From Mycobacterium sp. DL592 (lineage in GTDB: Bacteria > Actinomycetota > Actinomycetes > Mycobacteriales > Mycobacteriaceae), in NCBI RefSeq assembly GCF_011694515.1, contig NZ_CP050192.1:1251063-1315062 (forward strand): a DNA stretch of 64,000 nucleotides, read 5' to 3'. The notes beneath the pieces were generated by a model that worked only from the letters and a program-made list of their open reading frames with translations, ran no database searches and had not been told where the DNA came from. Positions 25,117 through 33,701 of this stretch are shown here, one piece after another; position 1 is the stretch's first letter; every line of letters begins with the position of its first letter. Both the position numbers and the translations under genes were made by a program.

Positions 25117-26226
25117 ATGCAAATCTCACTTCGATCACACTTGATCGCGGGTACTGCCGCGGTCGTAGGGGCGAGCGCCATCGCGATGACCCCCGTCGTT
25201 GCGCAGCACGATCTCGCGCTGCCGGCCATCCAGTCTCCGGCCGCTTCGGCCGCGGTTCAGCTGGCCGGCTTTGACAGCCCGATCACCGAGCTGCTCTTGA
25301 GCGTGGGCCTGACCAACCAGTTCGTCTTCGGGAATACGGGACCCGTAGCGCTGCCCGCGCCGTGGAGCGGCTCGCTGTCGGCCTCCGGTCTGATTCCGCA
25401 GATCATCACCGACGCGCTTCCGGTCGTCCGGCAGCTGGGCTTCAACGGATCCGACTACCTCTACCAGTCGGTCAAGGGCCTCGGTACCAGCGCCGTCGCG
25501 CTGAGTGAAGGTGTGTGGAACGCGGCAGGTCAGTTGGCCTCGCTCAACATCCAGGGCGCGATCAACACGTTGGTGACCGCGGTTCAGTTCGCGGGCCAGA
25601 ACGCCCTGGCGGCCGGCAACTACGTGTTGCAGGGTGTCATCACCCGGGCGACCGCGGTGGTCAACAACCTGGTGCCGATCCTGAGCGCACTGCCGCAGGT
25701 CATCATCAACCAGGGCCTGGTCGTGGCGGGTAGCGTGGTGAAGATCGTCAACGACGCCGTCGCCGCGCTGAGCGCGCCGAACCCAGTCGAGGGCGTCTGG
25801 AACGCGGTGGTCGACGGACTGCTCGGTCCCACGGGTATCCCGGGTGTTCTCAACGCTCTGACCATTGGGCCCGGCGTTTTGGCACCGGCTCCGATCTCGG
25901 CATTCGTGCCGAGCGTCCGCACGGTGGTCTCGAGCGTGGTGCAGGCCGTGAAGACAGGTCTCGCCACGCCCAACCCGGCACCGCCGCCGGCGACCGCGGT
26001 CAGCTCTGCTGCTCCGTCGGCCTCCTCGCTGCGTGCCGCGGCTGCTGAGACCTCGACACCGGCTGTCGTGAACACCAAGTCCAACGACAGCACCAGTGGT
26101 GGCAGCGCCACCGCCGGTGACCACAACGGTGGTTCGTCCGCCGGGTCGAACGAAGGCTCGGGCTCGGGTGGTGGCAAGAGCACCGGTGGCTCGGCGCGCG
26201 CTGCCCACAAGGCCGCGGCCGGCTAG
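25117..26226 (+). CDS. Exported mycobacterial protein of unknown function (paralogue 1)
   Basis: A 369-aa protein. MQISLRSHLIAGTAAVVGAS is a signal peptide n/h region, with probable cleavage after VVAQ. The middle 250 residues are hydrophobic-amphipathic and rich in Ala, Val, Asn and Leu. The last 85 residues are a Ser/Gly/Ala-rich disordered tail ending KSTGGSARAAHKAAAG. It shares its N-terminus, a core LTIGPGVLAPAP..VPSVRTVV block and a KSTG-S-RAAH tail with the next gene. ATG 25117 follows GGGAGGAAATC. Probably cell-envelope located; I do not know a function. A strong UUCG hairpin follows. Confidence 0.75.
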   Translation: MQISLRSHLIAGTAAVVGASAIAMTPVVAQHDLALPAIQSPAASAAVQLAGFDSPITELLLSVGLTNQFVFGNTGPVALPAPWSGSLSASGLIPQIITDALPVVRQLGFNGSDYLYQSVKGLGTSAVALSEGVWNAAGQLASLNIQGAINTLVTAVQFAGQNALAAGNYVLQGVITRATAVVNNLVPILSALPQVIINQGLVVAGSVVKIVNDAVAALSAPNPVEGVWNAVVDGLLGPTGIPGVLNALTIGPGVLAPAPISAFVPSVRTVVSSVVQAVKTGLATPNPAPPPATAVSSAAPSASSLRAAAAETSTPAVVNTKSNDSTSGGSATAGDHNGGSSAGSNEGSGSGGGKSTGGSARAAHKAAAG

Positions 26227-26252
26227 TCCTCTGAGTAAATCTCTGGGCTGAC

Positions 26253-26286
26253 AGGTGCCCCTCCTTCTTCGGAAGGAGGGGCACCT
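26253..26286 (+). terminator. Strong hairpin with UUCG tetraloop, intrinsic-terminator-like
   Basis: AGGTGCCCCTCCTTC at 26253-26267 pairs perfectly with 26272-26286 around a TTCG loop. A CT-rich stretch follows (CTCTTTCT), so termination is plausible. The same stem recurs after the next paralogue. Confidence 0.8.
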
Positions 26287-26312
26287 CTCTTTCTGGGGTC
26301 TGCCTGGGGTAC

Positions 26313-26326
26313 GGGCCCTTGGTCCC
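26313..26326. promoter_or_regulatory. DosR-box-like element upstream of exported protein 2
   Basis: GGGCCCTTGGTCCC, followed by GCAA, resembles the GGGAC-N4-GTCCC-SAA form of DosR boxes. It lies 127 bp upstream of the start codon at 26453. It matches the element before paralogue 1 (24885-24898) at 12 of 14 positions. Confidence 0.35.
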
Positions 26327-26385
26327 GCAAATCCGGTGCCATTTGCGGTAAAGAATTTGACTCCAAGACGTCAATACCGAGCCTC

Positions 26386-26404
26386 TTCTCAGGCTCGTCT
26401 CAGG
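26386..26404 (+). promoter_or_regulatory. 19-bp tandem repeat box (MprA-box-like), copy 2
   Basis: TTCTCAGG-N3-GTCTCAGG, followed by TAGGTT. The 35 bp upstream also resemble copy 1 (AAAGAATTT and ACGTCAATA at nearly the same offsets), so the whole promoter seems to have been duplicated with the gene. Confidence 0.65.
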
Positions 26405-26452
26405 TAGGTTCAGGCACTGACGGGATCGTCAAAACGAGGGGGAAGATTGTCC

Positions 26453-27622
26453 ATGGACATCTCATTGCGTTCGCAACTGACCGCCGGCGTCACAATGGTC
26501 GCAGCCACCGCGATCGCCATCACACCGATCACCCAGCCCAGCCTGCTGTCCTCGGTGGATCACGGCGCAGCGCAGGCCACCTCGGTCGCACTCGCCGCGC
26601 TGACCAACCCGTTCAACGCCGTCGCCGAGGTCGTCGAGGACGTCAACACCAACGTCTTCTATAACGGGGCATGGGACGCGCCGTGGAACACATTGCCCTC
26701 CCTCGGCGACTACGCCTACGCCGGCTATCAGGGCATCCTGCCCGATTTCGCTTTCTGGCCGCTGCCCCTGGCGCAGACCGTCGTGACAAACCTGTCGGGA
26801 TACGCATGGGCCGGTATCCGCGGCGTCGGTGACCTCGCCAACAAGAGCCTGCAGGCGGTGTGGAACACCCCGTTCGCGCTGGTGGACGCAGCCCAGCTGT
26901 TGATCGCGGGCGATCCGAACGCGGCGCTGGCAGTGATCCAGAGCCAGATCGTCCTGCCGTTGCAGAAGGGCATCAACTCCGCCCTGAACTCGGCCAACTA
27001 CATCGTCAGCAATCTCATCGAGAACGCCGGCATCGTCGCCAGCGCCATCCCGACGTTGGTGAGCAATCTGGTCGGGGTGACGGTCGGCGGGGCGTCCTAC
27101 CTCGTCAACCAGGCGATCGCCACGGTGACCACGGCGTTCGGGCAGCTGACCAGCGGTCAGTTCGGGGCTGCCTGGGACACCGCGGTCAACGGATTCCTGG
27201 GTCGCAACGGCACTCTGGGCTACCTGGAGAAGCTCACGATCGGACCCGGTGTCGTCACGACCGATCCCAGCAATCCGGTGATCCCGAGCCTGCGGGCCGT
27301 CGTCACCCAGGGCACCCGTCAGCTGGCCGACAGCTTCTACAACCCGACCTATAACCCTGCGGCCGGACCGTTCCAGCCGGCGGCAGCGGCCACGCCGACG
27401 GCACCGACGGCATCGGCGCTGCGCGCTTCGGCCGCCGCCGAACCGGCTCACACCAACGCGGTCACCGATGTGGCCAAGCCGGGCGACAGCGCGACGCCTC
27501 GCGACTCCAGCCCCGCCGGTTCGACCTCGTCGGATACCGGCTCGGCGCAGGGCGGCGCCAAGAGCACCGGCGTCAGCAAGCGTGCCGCCCACCATGCCCC
27601 GGTAGGAAAATCGGCCGCGTAG
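26453..27622 (+). CDS. Exported mycobacterial protein of unknown function (paralogue 2)
   Basis: A 389-aa protein. The N-terminus MDISLRSQLTAGVTMVAATA is a signal peptide start very similar to paralogue 1. It is followed by a Trp/Tyr-containing helical body (WDAPWNTLPSLGDYAYAGYQ) and a disordered tail ending KSTGVSKRAAHHAPVGKSAA. The conserved LTIGPGVV block is present. I chose ATG 26453 over an in-frame TTG at 26447 because of the match to paralogue 1 and a GAGGGGGAAG site 8 bp upstream. Function unknown; envelope or extracellular location is likely. Confidence 0.75.
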   Translation: MDISLRSQLTAGVTMVAATAIAITPITQPSLLSSVDHGAAQATSVALAALTNPFNAVAEVVEDVNTNVFYNGAWDAPWNTLPSLGDYAYAGYQGILPDFAFWPLPLAQTVVTNLSGYAWAGIRGVGDLANKSLQAVWNTPFALVDAAQLLIAGDPNAALAVIQSQIVLPLQKGINSALNSANYIVSNLIENAGIVASAIPTLVSNLVGVTVGGASYLVNQAIATVTTAFGQLTSGQFGAAWDTAVNGFLGRNGTLGYLEKLTIGPGVVTTDPSNPVIPSLRAVVTQGTRQLADSFYNPTYNPAAGPFQPAAAATPTAPTASALRASAAAEPAHTNAVTDVAKPGDSATPRDSSPAGSTSSDTGSAQGGAKSTGVSKRAAHHAPVGKSAA

Positions 27623-27637
27623 TTCGCCCGGCCGAAC

Positions 27638-27669
27638 GGTGCCCCTCCTTCCCCGGAAGGAGGGGCACC
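27638..27669 (+). terminator. Hairpin terminator-like repeat of the one after paralogue 1
   Basis: GGTGCCCCTCCTTC at 27638-27651 pairs with GAAGGAGGGGCACC at 27656-27669, loop CCCG. The 14-bp stem is identical to the core of the hairpin at 26253-26286. TTGCTGTT follows. Confidence 0.75.
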
Positions 27670-27726
27670 TTGCTGTTAGGCCGCGAAGGAGCACTTTCCA
27701 CAGTAAAGGGCGGGTGGCGAGTGGCT

Positions 27727-27745
27727 TTCTCAGTTTCCTCTCAGG
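27727..27745 (+). promoter_or_regulatory. 19-bp tandem repeat box (MprA-box-like), copy 3
   Basis: TTCTCAGT-N3-CTCTCAGG, followed by TATTGT. Same 8-3-8 layout and similar distance to the start codon as copies 1 and 2. Sequence around the box is otherwise unlike the first two promoters. Confidence 0.6.
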
Positions 27746-27785
27746 TATTGTTAAGGCTTCGTCTCGGAACAAGGTGGTGGATTCA

Positions 27786-28802
27786 GTGCGGCGGGGTATC
27801 GGTGCGATCGTCACCACCGCGGTGGCTCTCGTCGGCGCCGCCGTCGTCGTCGCCAACCCCGTCTCCGTCCCGCAATCCGACGTCCGGGTTCCCGCCGTCG
27901 AACTCTCCGCAGGCACCAGCTCCTCGGCAACCACGCTGGATCAGGCCTACATCAACGCGATCGCCCTCGACCCCACCGATACCGGCCCCGCCAGTGCGCT
28001 GAAGCGGATGCTCGCCGAACTGGTCACCCACGCGACCCTGCTCGGTGGCCGGGCGGTCGAGGAGGTCTTCGACGCGCGCACCACGATCTCCGCCGGTGCA
28101 GTGCCCCCGACACCGACGGCTGCCTGGCTGCCGTACCCGCCCGTCGAGGTGGCGCCGGCCCGCGCGCTCAGCGGACCGGCCCCGGCCGGTCTTCCCGCGG
28201 TCCCCGAGTCCGCCGGCGAGATCGATCCGGTACTGCGACAGGCGCTCACCTCGCTGGCCGACGATGTCGGCTACGTCGGCGGGCAGGTCGTCGTCGCCGC
28301 AGTCGCCACCAGCGCGTTGGTGTCCGCGGAACCCAAGCTCATCGTCGACACGATCACCGCTCTGGGCTACGGGGATCTGCGGACCGCGGTGATCACCGCC
28401 ATCACCGCGGTATCGGCACCGGTCGTGGCGCCGCTGATCGTCGCCGACGCAGTCAACACCGTTGTGCGCAACGGGCTCGTCCCAATGTCGACGCCCCAGT
28501 CGCAGGACAGTGCCGCCACGTCGGATCCGGTGTCCCGCCCGGCCACCGCCACTGGGTTGCGCCGCCACACGGCCGCCGACATCAAAGCTGCCGCCGCAAC
28601 GAGCGCGACCAACGGTGCCACCGATCTGAGCGACGGCAACAAGGCGCCGCCGCACACCGGTGTGAAGCCCGCGGCGCTGCGGACCAAGCTCACCGCGGCG
28701 GCCCAATCCGCCCGAGCCTCTGCCGATCGTTTCGGGACTGCCGTCGGCAAGGCCCTGAGCCCGCACGCCACGGCCGAATCGGCCACGTCAGCCGCCAACT
28801 GA
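27786..28802 (+). CDS. Exported protein of unknown function (third member of the set)
   Basis: A protein of about 338 aa with a signal peptide (RRGIGAIVTTAVALVGAAVV) and a Pro/Ala-rich body, no Cys and no known domain visible to me. Helical stretches at about 195-240 (AVITAITAVSAPVVAPLIVADAV) resemble the helices of the two preceding genes, but the similarity is weak. GTG 27786 is chosen because GGTGG precedes it and because it gives a leader length like the other two genes; GTG 27774 and 27777 are possible. It shares the tandem box with the other two genes, which is the main reason to group them. Confidence 0.6.
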   Translation: MRRGIGAIVTTAVALVGAAVVVANPVSVPQSDVRVPAVELSAGTSSSATTLDQAYINAIALDPTDTGPASALKRMLAELVTHATLLGGRAVEEVFDARTTISAGAVPPTPTAAWLPYPPVEVAPARALSGPAPAGLPAVPESAGEIDPVLRQALTSLADDVGYVGGQVVVAAVATSALVSAEPKLIVDTITALGYGDLRTAVITAITAVSAPVVAPLIVADAVNTVVRNGLVPMSTPQSQDSAATSDPVSRPATATGLRRHTAADIKAAAATSATNGATDLSDGNKAPPHTGVKPAALRTKLTAAAQSARASADRFGTAVGKALSPHATAESATSAAN

Positions 28803-28846
28803 GCACCTGAGCCGATTGTCACCACCGCGGTGGCAGAATTCGCGGC

Positions 28847-29329
28847 ATGCGCATGTCGGCTAAAGCGGAGTACGCCGTTCGCGCTATGACACAGCTGGCC
28901 TCGGTCGAGACCGGAGTTCTGGTCAAGACCGAGGACCTGGCCAGGGCCCAGGGGATTCCCGCCCAGTTCCTCGTCGACATTCTGTCTGCCCTGCGCACCG
29001 ATCGGCTGGTCCGCAGCCACCGCGGCCGCGACGGCGGCTACGAACTGGCCCGCCCGGCCGACGAGATCAGCGTGGCCGACGTCCTGAGATGTATCGACGG
29101 CCCACTGGCCAGCGTGCGCGACATCGGTCTCGGCGACCTGCCCTACACCGGGCCGACGAAAGCGCTGACCGACGTGTGGCGCGCATTGCGGGCCAGCATG
29201 CGCTCGGTGCTCGAAGAGACCAGTCTGGCCGACGTGGCCGCCGGAACGCTTCCCGAGCACGTCGCCACCATGGCCCGCGACTACCTCAAGCAGGAGAACC
29301 GGCGCGGACACAACAGCGGGGTGTCGTAG
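28847..29329 (+). CDS. Rrf2-family transcriptional regulator (Rv1287 homologue)
   Basis: A 160-aa Rrf2 winged-helix protein. [14 protein letters not shown] and the recognition helix region [35 protein letters not shown] (family signature, abbreviated here) are typical. It has only one cysteine (LRCIDG), so it lacks the three-Cys Fe-S site of IscR and is closer to CymR-like sulfur regulators. In M. tuberculosis Rv1287 directly follows cysNC; here four genes intervene. It starts 5 bp upstream of, and is probably co-transcribed with, the TDT transporter gene. Confidence 0.88.
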   Translation: MRMSAKAEYAVRAMTQLASVETGVLVKTEDLARAQGIPAQFLVDILSALRTDRLVRSHRGRDGGYELARPADEISVADVLRCIDGPLASVRDIGLGDLPYTGPTKALTDVWRALRASMRSVLEETSLADVAAGTLPEHVATMARDYLKQENRRGHNSGVS

Positions 29330-29334
29330 CTCTG

Positions 29335-30456
29335 ATGGCCACCCAAACCCGTGTCGAGAAGCTGGGCAATATCGGGCCGAACTGGTTCGCGTCGGTGATG
29401 GGCACCGGCATCGTGGCGACCGCCGGGGCCACGCTTCCTATCCACGTCCGCGGACTGCAGGTCTTCACCGAGGTGGTGTGGGTGATCGCGGCCGTGCTGC
29501 TGGCCGTGCTGCTCGCGGTGGTGGGTGGGCACTGGTTGCGGCATCCGACCACGGCGCGCACCCACGCCCGCAATCCGCAGATGGCCCACTTCTACGGCGC
29601 GGCGCCGATGGCGCTGATGACAGTGGGCTCCGGTGCGCTGCTGTCCGGCCACGCCGTGATCGGACAACGGCTGGCCGTCGACCTGGCCTGGGTGTTGTGG
29701 ACCGCCGGCACCATCGGCGGTCTGTTCACCGCGGTGAGTATCCCGTTCCTGATGTTCACCCAGCACAACGTCGAACCCGACGCCGCGTTCGGCGGCTGGC
29801 TGATGCCGATCGTGCCGCCCATGGTCTCGGCGGCCGCCGGTGCGCTGCTGATACCGCACATGGCGCCGGGCACCGGGCGCACCACCATGTTCTACGGCTG
29901 CTATGCGCTGTTCGGGCTGTCACTGGTGGCGGCGTTCATCATCATCTCGATGATCTGGAGCAGGCTCGCGCTCTACGGAACCTCGGGCACCACACGGGTC
30001 CCCACGTTGTGGATCGTGCTCGGCCCGCTGGGCCAATCCATCACGGCGGCAGGACTTTTGGGCATCAACGCAAGCTTGGCCGTCGGCCCCGAACTGGCCG
30101 GCAACTTCAACGCGTTCGCGATCCTGTTCGGGGTGCCGGTGTGGGGATTCGCCGTGCTGTGGATCGCCCTGGCCGCCGCGCTGACGGTGCGCACGCTGAT
30201 GCGCGGAATGCCGTTCGCGCTGACCTGGTGGAGCCTGACGTTCCCGGTGGGCACCTTCGTCACCGGCACCACCCAGCTCGCCGTGCACACCTCGCTGCCG
30301 GCGTTCAAGATCGCCGCGGCGCTGGCGTATGCGGGGCTGCTGTGTACGTGGCTGCTGGTGGCGGTGCGCACCACCCGCGGCAGCGTGCGCGGCAACCTGC
30401 TGAGCCCGCCGCCGAACCCCGGCCCGGTGCGGGCCAGCAAGGACCCCGTCGCCTGA
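29335..30456 (+). CDS. TDT-family transporter (TehA/SLAC1/Ssu1-like)
   Basis: A 373-aa polytopic membrane protein with about ten hydrophobic helices. NIGPNWFASVMGTGIVA at the start and the FGVPVWGFAVLWIALA and WWSLTFPVGTFVTGT segments are characteristic of the tellurite-resistance/dicarboxylate transporter family, which includes sulfite exporters. ATG 29335 is 5 bp after the Rrf2 gene. Linkage to an Rrf2 regulator and sulfate assimilation genes makes sulfite or another small anion the favoured substrate, but this is inference. Confidence 0.85.
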   Translation: MATQTRVEKLGNIGPNWFASVMGTGIVATAGATLPIHVRGLQVFTEVVWVIAAVLLAVLLAVVGGHWLRHPTTARTHARNPQMAHFYGAAPMALMTVGSGALLSGHAVIGQRLAVDLAWVLWTAGTIGGLFTAVSIPFLMFTQHNVEPDAAFGGWLMPIVPPMVSAAAGALLIPHMAPGTGRTTMFYGCYALFGLSLVAAFIIISMIWSRLALYGTSGTTRVPTLWIVLGPLGQSITAAGLLGINASLAVGPELAGNFNAFAILFGVPVWGFAVLWIALAAALTVRTLMRGMPFALTWWSLTFPVGTFVTGTTQLAVHTSLPAFKIAAALAYAGLLCTWLLVAVRTTRGSVRGNLLSPPPNPGPVRASKDPVA

Positions 30457-30463
30457 CCCCCGA

Positions 30464-30877
30464 TCACTTTCGGGCGGTCAGCTCCAGTGCGATGTTGTCG
30501 GGGTCACGAAACTCCAGAATGTAGGAAGGGCCGATGTCCTTGACCGGTTCATGGGCAATCCCCAGCTCGTCGAGATGCGCTGCCGCGTGGTCCAAGTCAG
30601 CCTTGCTGGACACCCCGAAGGCAATGTGGTCCAGGCCCACGTGGTCGGTGTCGAAGGTGCCGGTCCCGACCGGGCGCAACCCCAGCAGTGCCTCGCCCAT
30701 GTCGTAGATGATGCCGCCGAACAGAAACCACAGCCGTTCCCGGGTGGCGGCGTCTGCGTCGGGCAGCAGCTCGGCGTACACCGGCCACCCGAAGACGCTG
30801 TCGTAGAAGCGTCGCGACCGGTCGATGTCGGTGACCGTGAGGCGCACATGAGCAATAGCGGTGGTGCTGATGGCCAT
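30464..30877 (-). CDS. VOC (glyoxalase/dioxygenase) superfamily protein
   Basis: A 137-aa protein with two beta-alpha-beta-beta-beta modules: VRLTVTDIDRSRRFYDSVFGWPVY and HVGLDHIAFGVSSKADLDHA. The C-terminal EFRDPDNIALELT is typical. Likely metal ligands are His10 near the N-terminus, a mid-chain His, and the Glu of ALELT. Substrate unknown. It ends 7 bp from the convergent TDT transporter gene and diverges from the next gene. Confidence 0.82.
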   Translation of the reverse strand: MAISTTAIAHVRLTVTDIDRSRRFYDSVFGWPVYAELLPDADAATRERLWFLFGGIIYDMGEALLGLRPVGTGTFDTDHVGLDHIAFGVSSKADLDHAAAHLDELGIAHEPVKDIGPSYILEFRDPDNIALELTARK

Positions 30878-30943
30878 GCCGACATCGTGCCACTAGCCGG
30901 GATCGGCGTGGCGGCCGTCGCCGGGCGTGCCAGAATCGCGAAC

Positions 30944-31837
30944 GTGCAGATTGGCATGACGCTGCCGGTGATGGAGCCGGACCTCGACGCAGACATCTTG
31001 AAGCGCTGGGCCAAGGCCGTCGACGAGGGGCCGTTCTCCTCGCTGTGCTGGGGCGAGCGCATCGCGTTCGGCAACCCTGACTCACTGACACTGCTGGGTG
31101 CACTGTCCGCGTGGACCGACCGGGTGCCGTTGGTCACCACGGTGGTGGTGCCGCAACTACACGACCCGGTGATGCTGGCCAAGCAGCTGGCCACCGGCGA
31201 CATGCTGTGCGGTGGACGGCTGACCGTGGGCATCGGCGTCGGCGGCCGCGAGGAGGACTACCGCGCGGTGGGGGCGGACCCCAAGACCCAGACCATGCGT
31301 GAGATGGCCGAGCGGGTGGCGGTGATGCAGCGGATCTGGTCGGGGGAGAAGATCACCGAGTCGGTGCTGCCGGTCGGCCCGCGGCCCGCACAACACGGCG
31401 GCCCGCGGCTGCTCGTCGGCACCATCGGACCCAAGACGATCCGCAGCGCCGTGCCGTGGGCCGACGGACTGGCCGGAATCACCCTCGACCTCGACCTCGA
31501 CAAGCAGGACCAGCTGTTCGACGTGGCTCGCACCGCGTGGGCGCAGGCCGGCAAGCCCGAACCCCATCTGGCGACCTCGTTCTGGTTCGCGCTCGGTGAC
31601 GGCGACGCCCCGCGCACCCAGGTGCACAAGCACCTTCGGCACTACATGAACTGGATCCCGGCCGAGTACGTCGACGCGATGGCCCCCACCACCGGCTGGG
31701 CCGGCACCGACGAGGAACTCGTCGCGACACTGAAGGGGTTCGCCTCGATCGGCACCACCGAGGTGCACCTGATCCCCACCAGCTCCGACATCGACCAACT
31801 GCGTCGGGTGGCCGACCTGGTCTCCGACGTCGGCTGA
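30944..31837 (+). CDS. LLM-class flavin/F420-dependent oxidoreductase
   Basis: A 297-aa luciferase-like oxidoreductase with VQIGMTLPVMEPDLD at the N-terminus, VPLVTTVVVPQLHDPVMLAKQLAT and LTVGIGVGGREEDYRA. It resembles mycobacterial F420-dependent enzymes. I chose GTG 30944, which gives the family N-terminus; ATG 30956 would start four residues later. It lies 15 bp before the lactate monooxygenase gene, so an operon is likely. Confidence 0.82.
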   Translation: MQIGMTLPVMEPDLDADILKRWAKAVDEGPFSSLCWGERIAFGNPDSLTLLGALSAWTDRVPLVTTVVVPQLHDPVMLAKQLATGDMLCGGRLTVGIGVGGREEDYRAVGADPKTQTMREMAERVAVMQRIWSGEKITESVLPVGPRPAQHGGPRLLVGTIGPKTIRSAVPWADGLAGITLDLDLDKQDQLFDVARTAWAQAGKPEPHLATSFWFALGDGDAPRTQVHKHLRHYMNWIPAEYVDAMAPTTGWAGTDEELVATLKGFASIGTTEVHLIPTSSDIDQLRRVADLVSDVG

Positions 31838-31852
31838 AACGAGGCACCCGCG

Positions 31853-33022
31853 ATGACCCAGCCCTACGGCAACTATCAGATCGAGATCTACTTCCAGGGC
31901 CTCACCGGGGTGCTTCCCAGCCTGCCGATGACATTCGGCGAGCTCGAATCTCGCGCGCAGCAAGCACTTTCGCCGTCAGTGTGGTCCTATGTCGCCGGCG
32001 GGGCCGGTGATGAACGGACCCAGAACATCAATGCCACCGCGTTCAACCAGTGGGGCCTGATCCCGCGAATGCTGGTCGGCGCCACCGAACGCGACATGTC
32101 GGTGGAACTATGGGGGCGACGCTGGCCCACCCCGCTGTTCATGGCCCCCATCGGGGTGATCGGGCTGTGCACCCAGGACCAGCACGGTGACCTCGCCGCG
32201 GCGCGGGCCGCCGCCCGCACCGGTGTTCCGCTGTGCGTCTCCACGCTCACCATGGATCCGCTGGAGGACGTCGCCGCCGAATTCGGCGCCACCCCAGGGC
32301 TTTTCCAGCTGTACACCCCGACCGACCGGGAGCTCGCCGAAAGCTTCGTGCACCGCGCCGAGGCCGCCGGCTACGCCGGCATCGTGGTCACCCTGGACAC
32401 CTGGATTCCCGGCTGGCGCCCACGCGACCTGGCGACCGCCAACTTCCCGCAACTGCGCGGCAAGTGCCTGGCCAACTACATCAGCGACCCGCACTTTCGC
32501 GCCAAGGTCGACGCCGACCTCGACGCCGACCCGCGCAACGCCGTGATGCACTGGGTCAGCGTGTTCGGAAACTCGTTGACCTGGAACGACTTACCGTGGT
32601 TGCGGTCGCTGACGAAGCTGCCGCTGATCCTCAAGGGCATCTGCCATCCCGATGACGCCCGGCGCGCCATCGACGCCGGGGTCGACGGCATCTACTGCTC
32701 CAACCACGGCGGCCGCCAGGCCAACGGCGGGGTGCCGGCCATCGACTGCCTGCCCGACGTGGTGGCCGCTGCCGGTGAGGTCCCCGTGCTGTTCGACTCC
32801 GGCGTGCGGTCGGGTGCCGATGTCATCAAGGCGCTGGCGCTGGGTGCCAAAGCCGTCGGGATCGGCCGGCCCTACGCCTACGGCGCGGCGCTGGCGGGCA
32901 CCGACGGGATCGTGCATGTGCTGCGGTCCATGCTGGCCGAGGCCGACCTGATCATGGCCATCGACGGCTACCCGACGCTGGCCGACCTGACGCACGAAGC
33001 GCTGCGCGCCGTGCGACAGTAG
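31853..33022 (+). CDS. Lactate 2-monooxygenase-like FMN-dependent alpha-hydroxy acid oxidase
   Basis: A 389-aa FMN TIM-barrel enzyme very like M. smegmatis lactate 2-monooxygenase as I recall it: [46 protein letters not shown] and the catalytic His285 in YCSNHGGRQ. That enzyme turns lactate and O2 into acetate and CO2. A different small 2-hydroxy acid is possible. It is followed 4 bp later by an FMN split-barrel gene. Confidence 0.88.
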   Translation: MTQPYGNYQIEIYFQGLTGVLPSLPMTFGELESRAQQALSPSVWSYVAGGAGDERTQNINATAFNQWGLIPRMLVGATERDMSVELWGRRWPTPLFMAPIGVIGLCTQDQHGDLAAARAAARTGVPLCVSTLTMDPLEDVAAEFGATPGLFQLYTPTDRELAESFVHRAEAAGYAGIVVTLDTWIPGWRPRDLATANFPQLRGKCLANYISDPHFRAKVDADLDADPRNAVMHWVSVFGNSLTWNDLPWLRSLTKLPLILKGICHPDDARRAIDAGVDGIYCSNHGGRQANGGVPAIDCLPDVVAAAGEVPVLFDSGVRSGADVIKALALGAKAVGIGRPYAYGAALAGTDGIVHVLRSMLAEADLIMAIDGYPTLADLTHEALRAVRQ

Positions 33023-33026
33023 GGGC

Positions 33027-33701
33027 ATGGCGCAACCCTCGACACAGGTCACCCGTCTGGCGGAGAAGCAGAACACCTCCCGTGCCCGCCTCGACGAGTT
33101 GCTCGACAGTACCCCGCTGGCCACCATCGCCCTGATCCGCGAGGGCCACCCGGTGATACTTCCTATCGGATGTGCCCGCATCGGCGACGAACTGGTGATC
33201 CACGGATCAACCGGCTCGCCCTGGTTGCGGCAGCTCGCCGACGGCGCCCAAGCCGCGGTGTCGGTGACCGCACTGGACGGAGTTCTGGTGGCGCGCAGTG
33301 GTTTCGAATCGTCCTTCCAGTTCCGCAGCGCGGTGCTGTTCGGGACGTTCGAGGTGGTTCCCGAGGCGGACAAGGTGACCTACCTGGAGACGCTCACCGA
33401 TACCTTCATCCCCGGCCGGGTGGCCGAGTTGCGGCCCAGCAACCGCAAGGAGCTCGCCGCGACCCTGGTGTTGCGGATGGCGATCGGCCAGGACAACTGG
33501 TCACTGAAAATCGGCGACGGCTGGCCCGAGGATCCCGACGAGGACGTCGCCGCCGGGGCGTGGGCCGGAATCGTCCCGCTGACAACGGTTTACGGTGAAC
33601 CACGGCGGGCTCCGGACTGTGCCGTCGACACCCCGATCCCGCCCTCGGTCAAGGCGATGGTGGGGGAGCTGTCGAACCGGCCTGGGCGGCAGATCCCCTA
33701 G
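33027..33701 (+). CDS. Pyridoxamine 5'-phosphate oxidase-like FMN split-barrel protein
   Basis: A 224-aa flavin-reductase/PNPOx-fold protein (FMN-binding 'flavin-nucleotide-binding' type). The segments TSRARLDELLDSTPLATIALIREGHPVILPIGC and ELVIHGSTGSPWLRQLADG are family landmarks. Function in mycobacteria is uncertain; related proteins bind FMN, F420 or haem. It begins 4 bp after the lactate monooxygenase gene and overlaps the 3' end of the MFS frame by about 50 bp in convergent orientation. Confidence 0.78.
   Translation: MAQPSTQVTRLAEKQNTSRARLDELLDSTPLATIALIREGHPVILPIGCARIGDELVIHGSTGSPWLRQLADGAQAAVSVTALDGVLVARSGFESSFQFRSAVLFGTFEVVPEADKVTYLETLTDTFIPGRVAELRPSNRKELAATLVLRMAIGQDNWSLKIGDGWPEDPDEDVAAGAWAGIVPLTTVYGEPRRAPDCAVDTPIPPSVKAMVGELSNRPGRQIP

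Noticed and set aside
26462..27934. A 490-codon minus-strand open frame opposite exported protein 2
   Set aside because: It lies antisense to a signal-peptide protein with a good ribosome site and has no sensible start region or domain.
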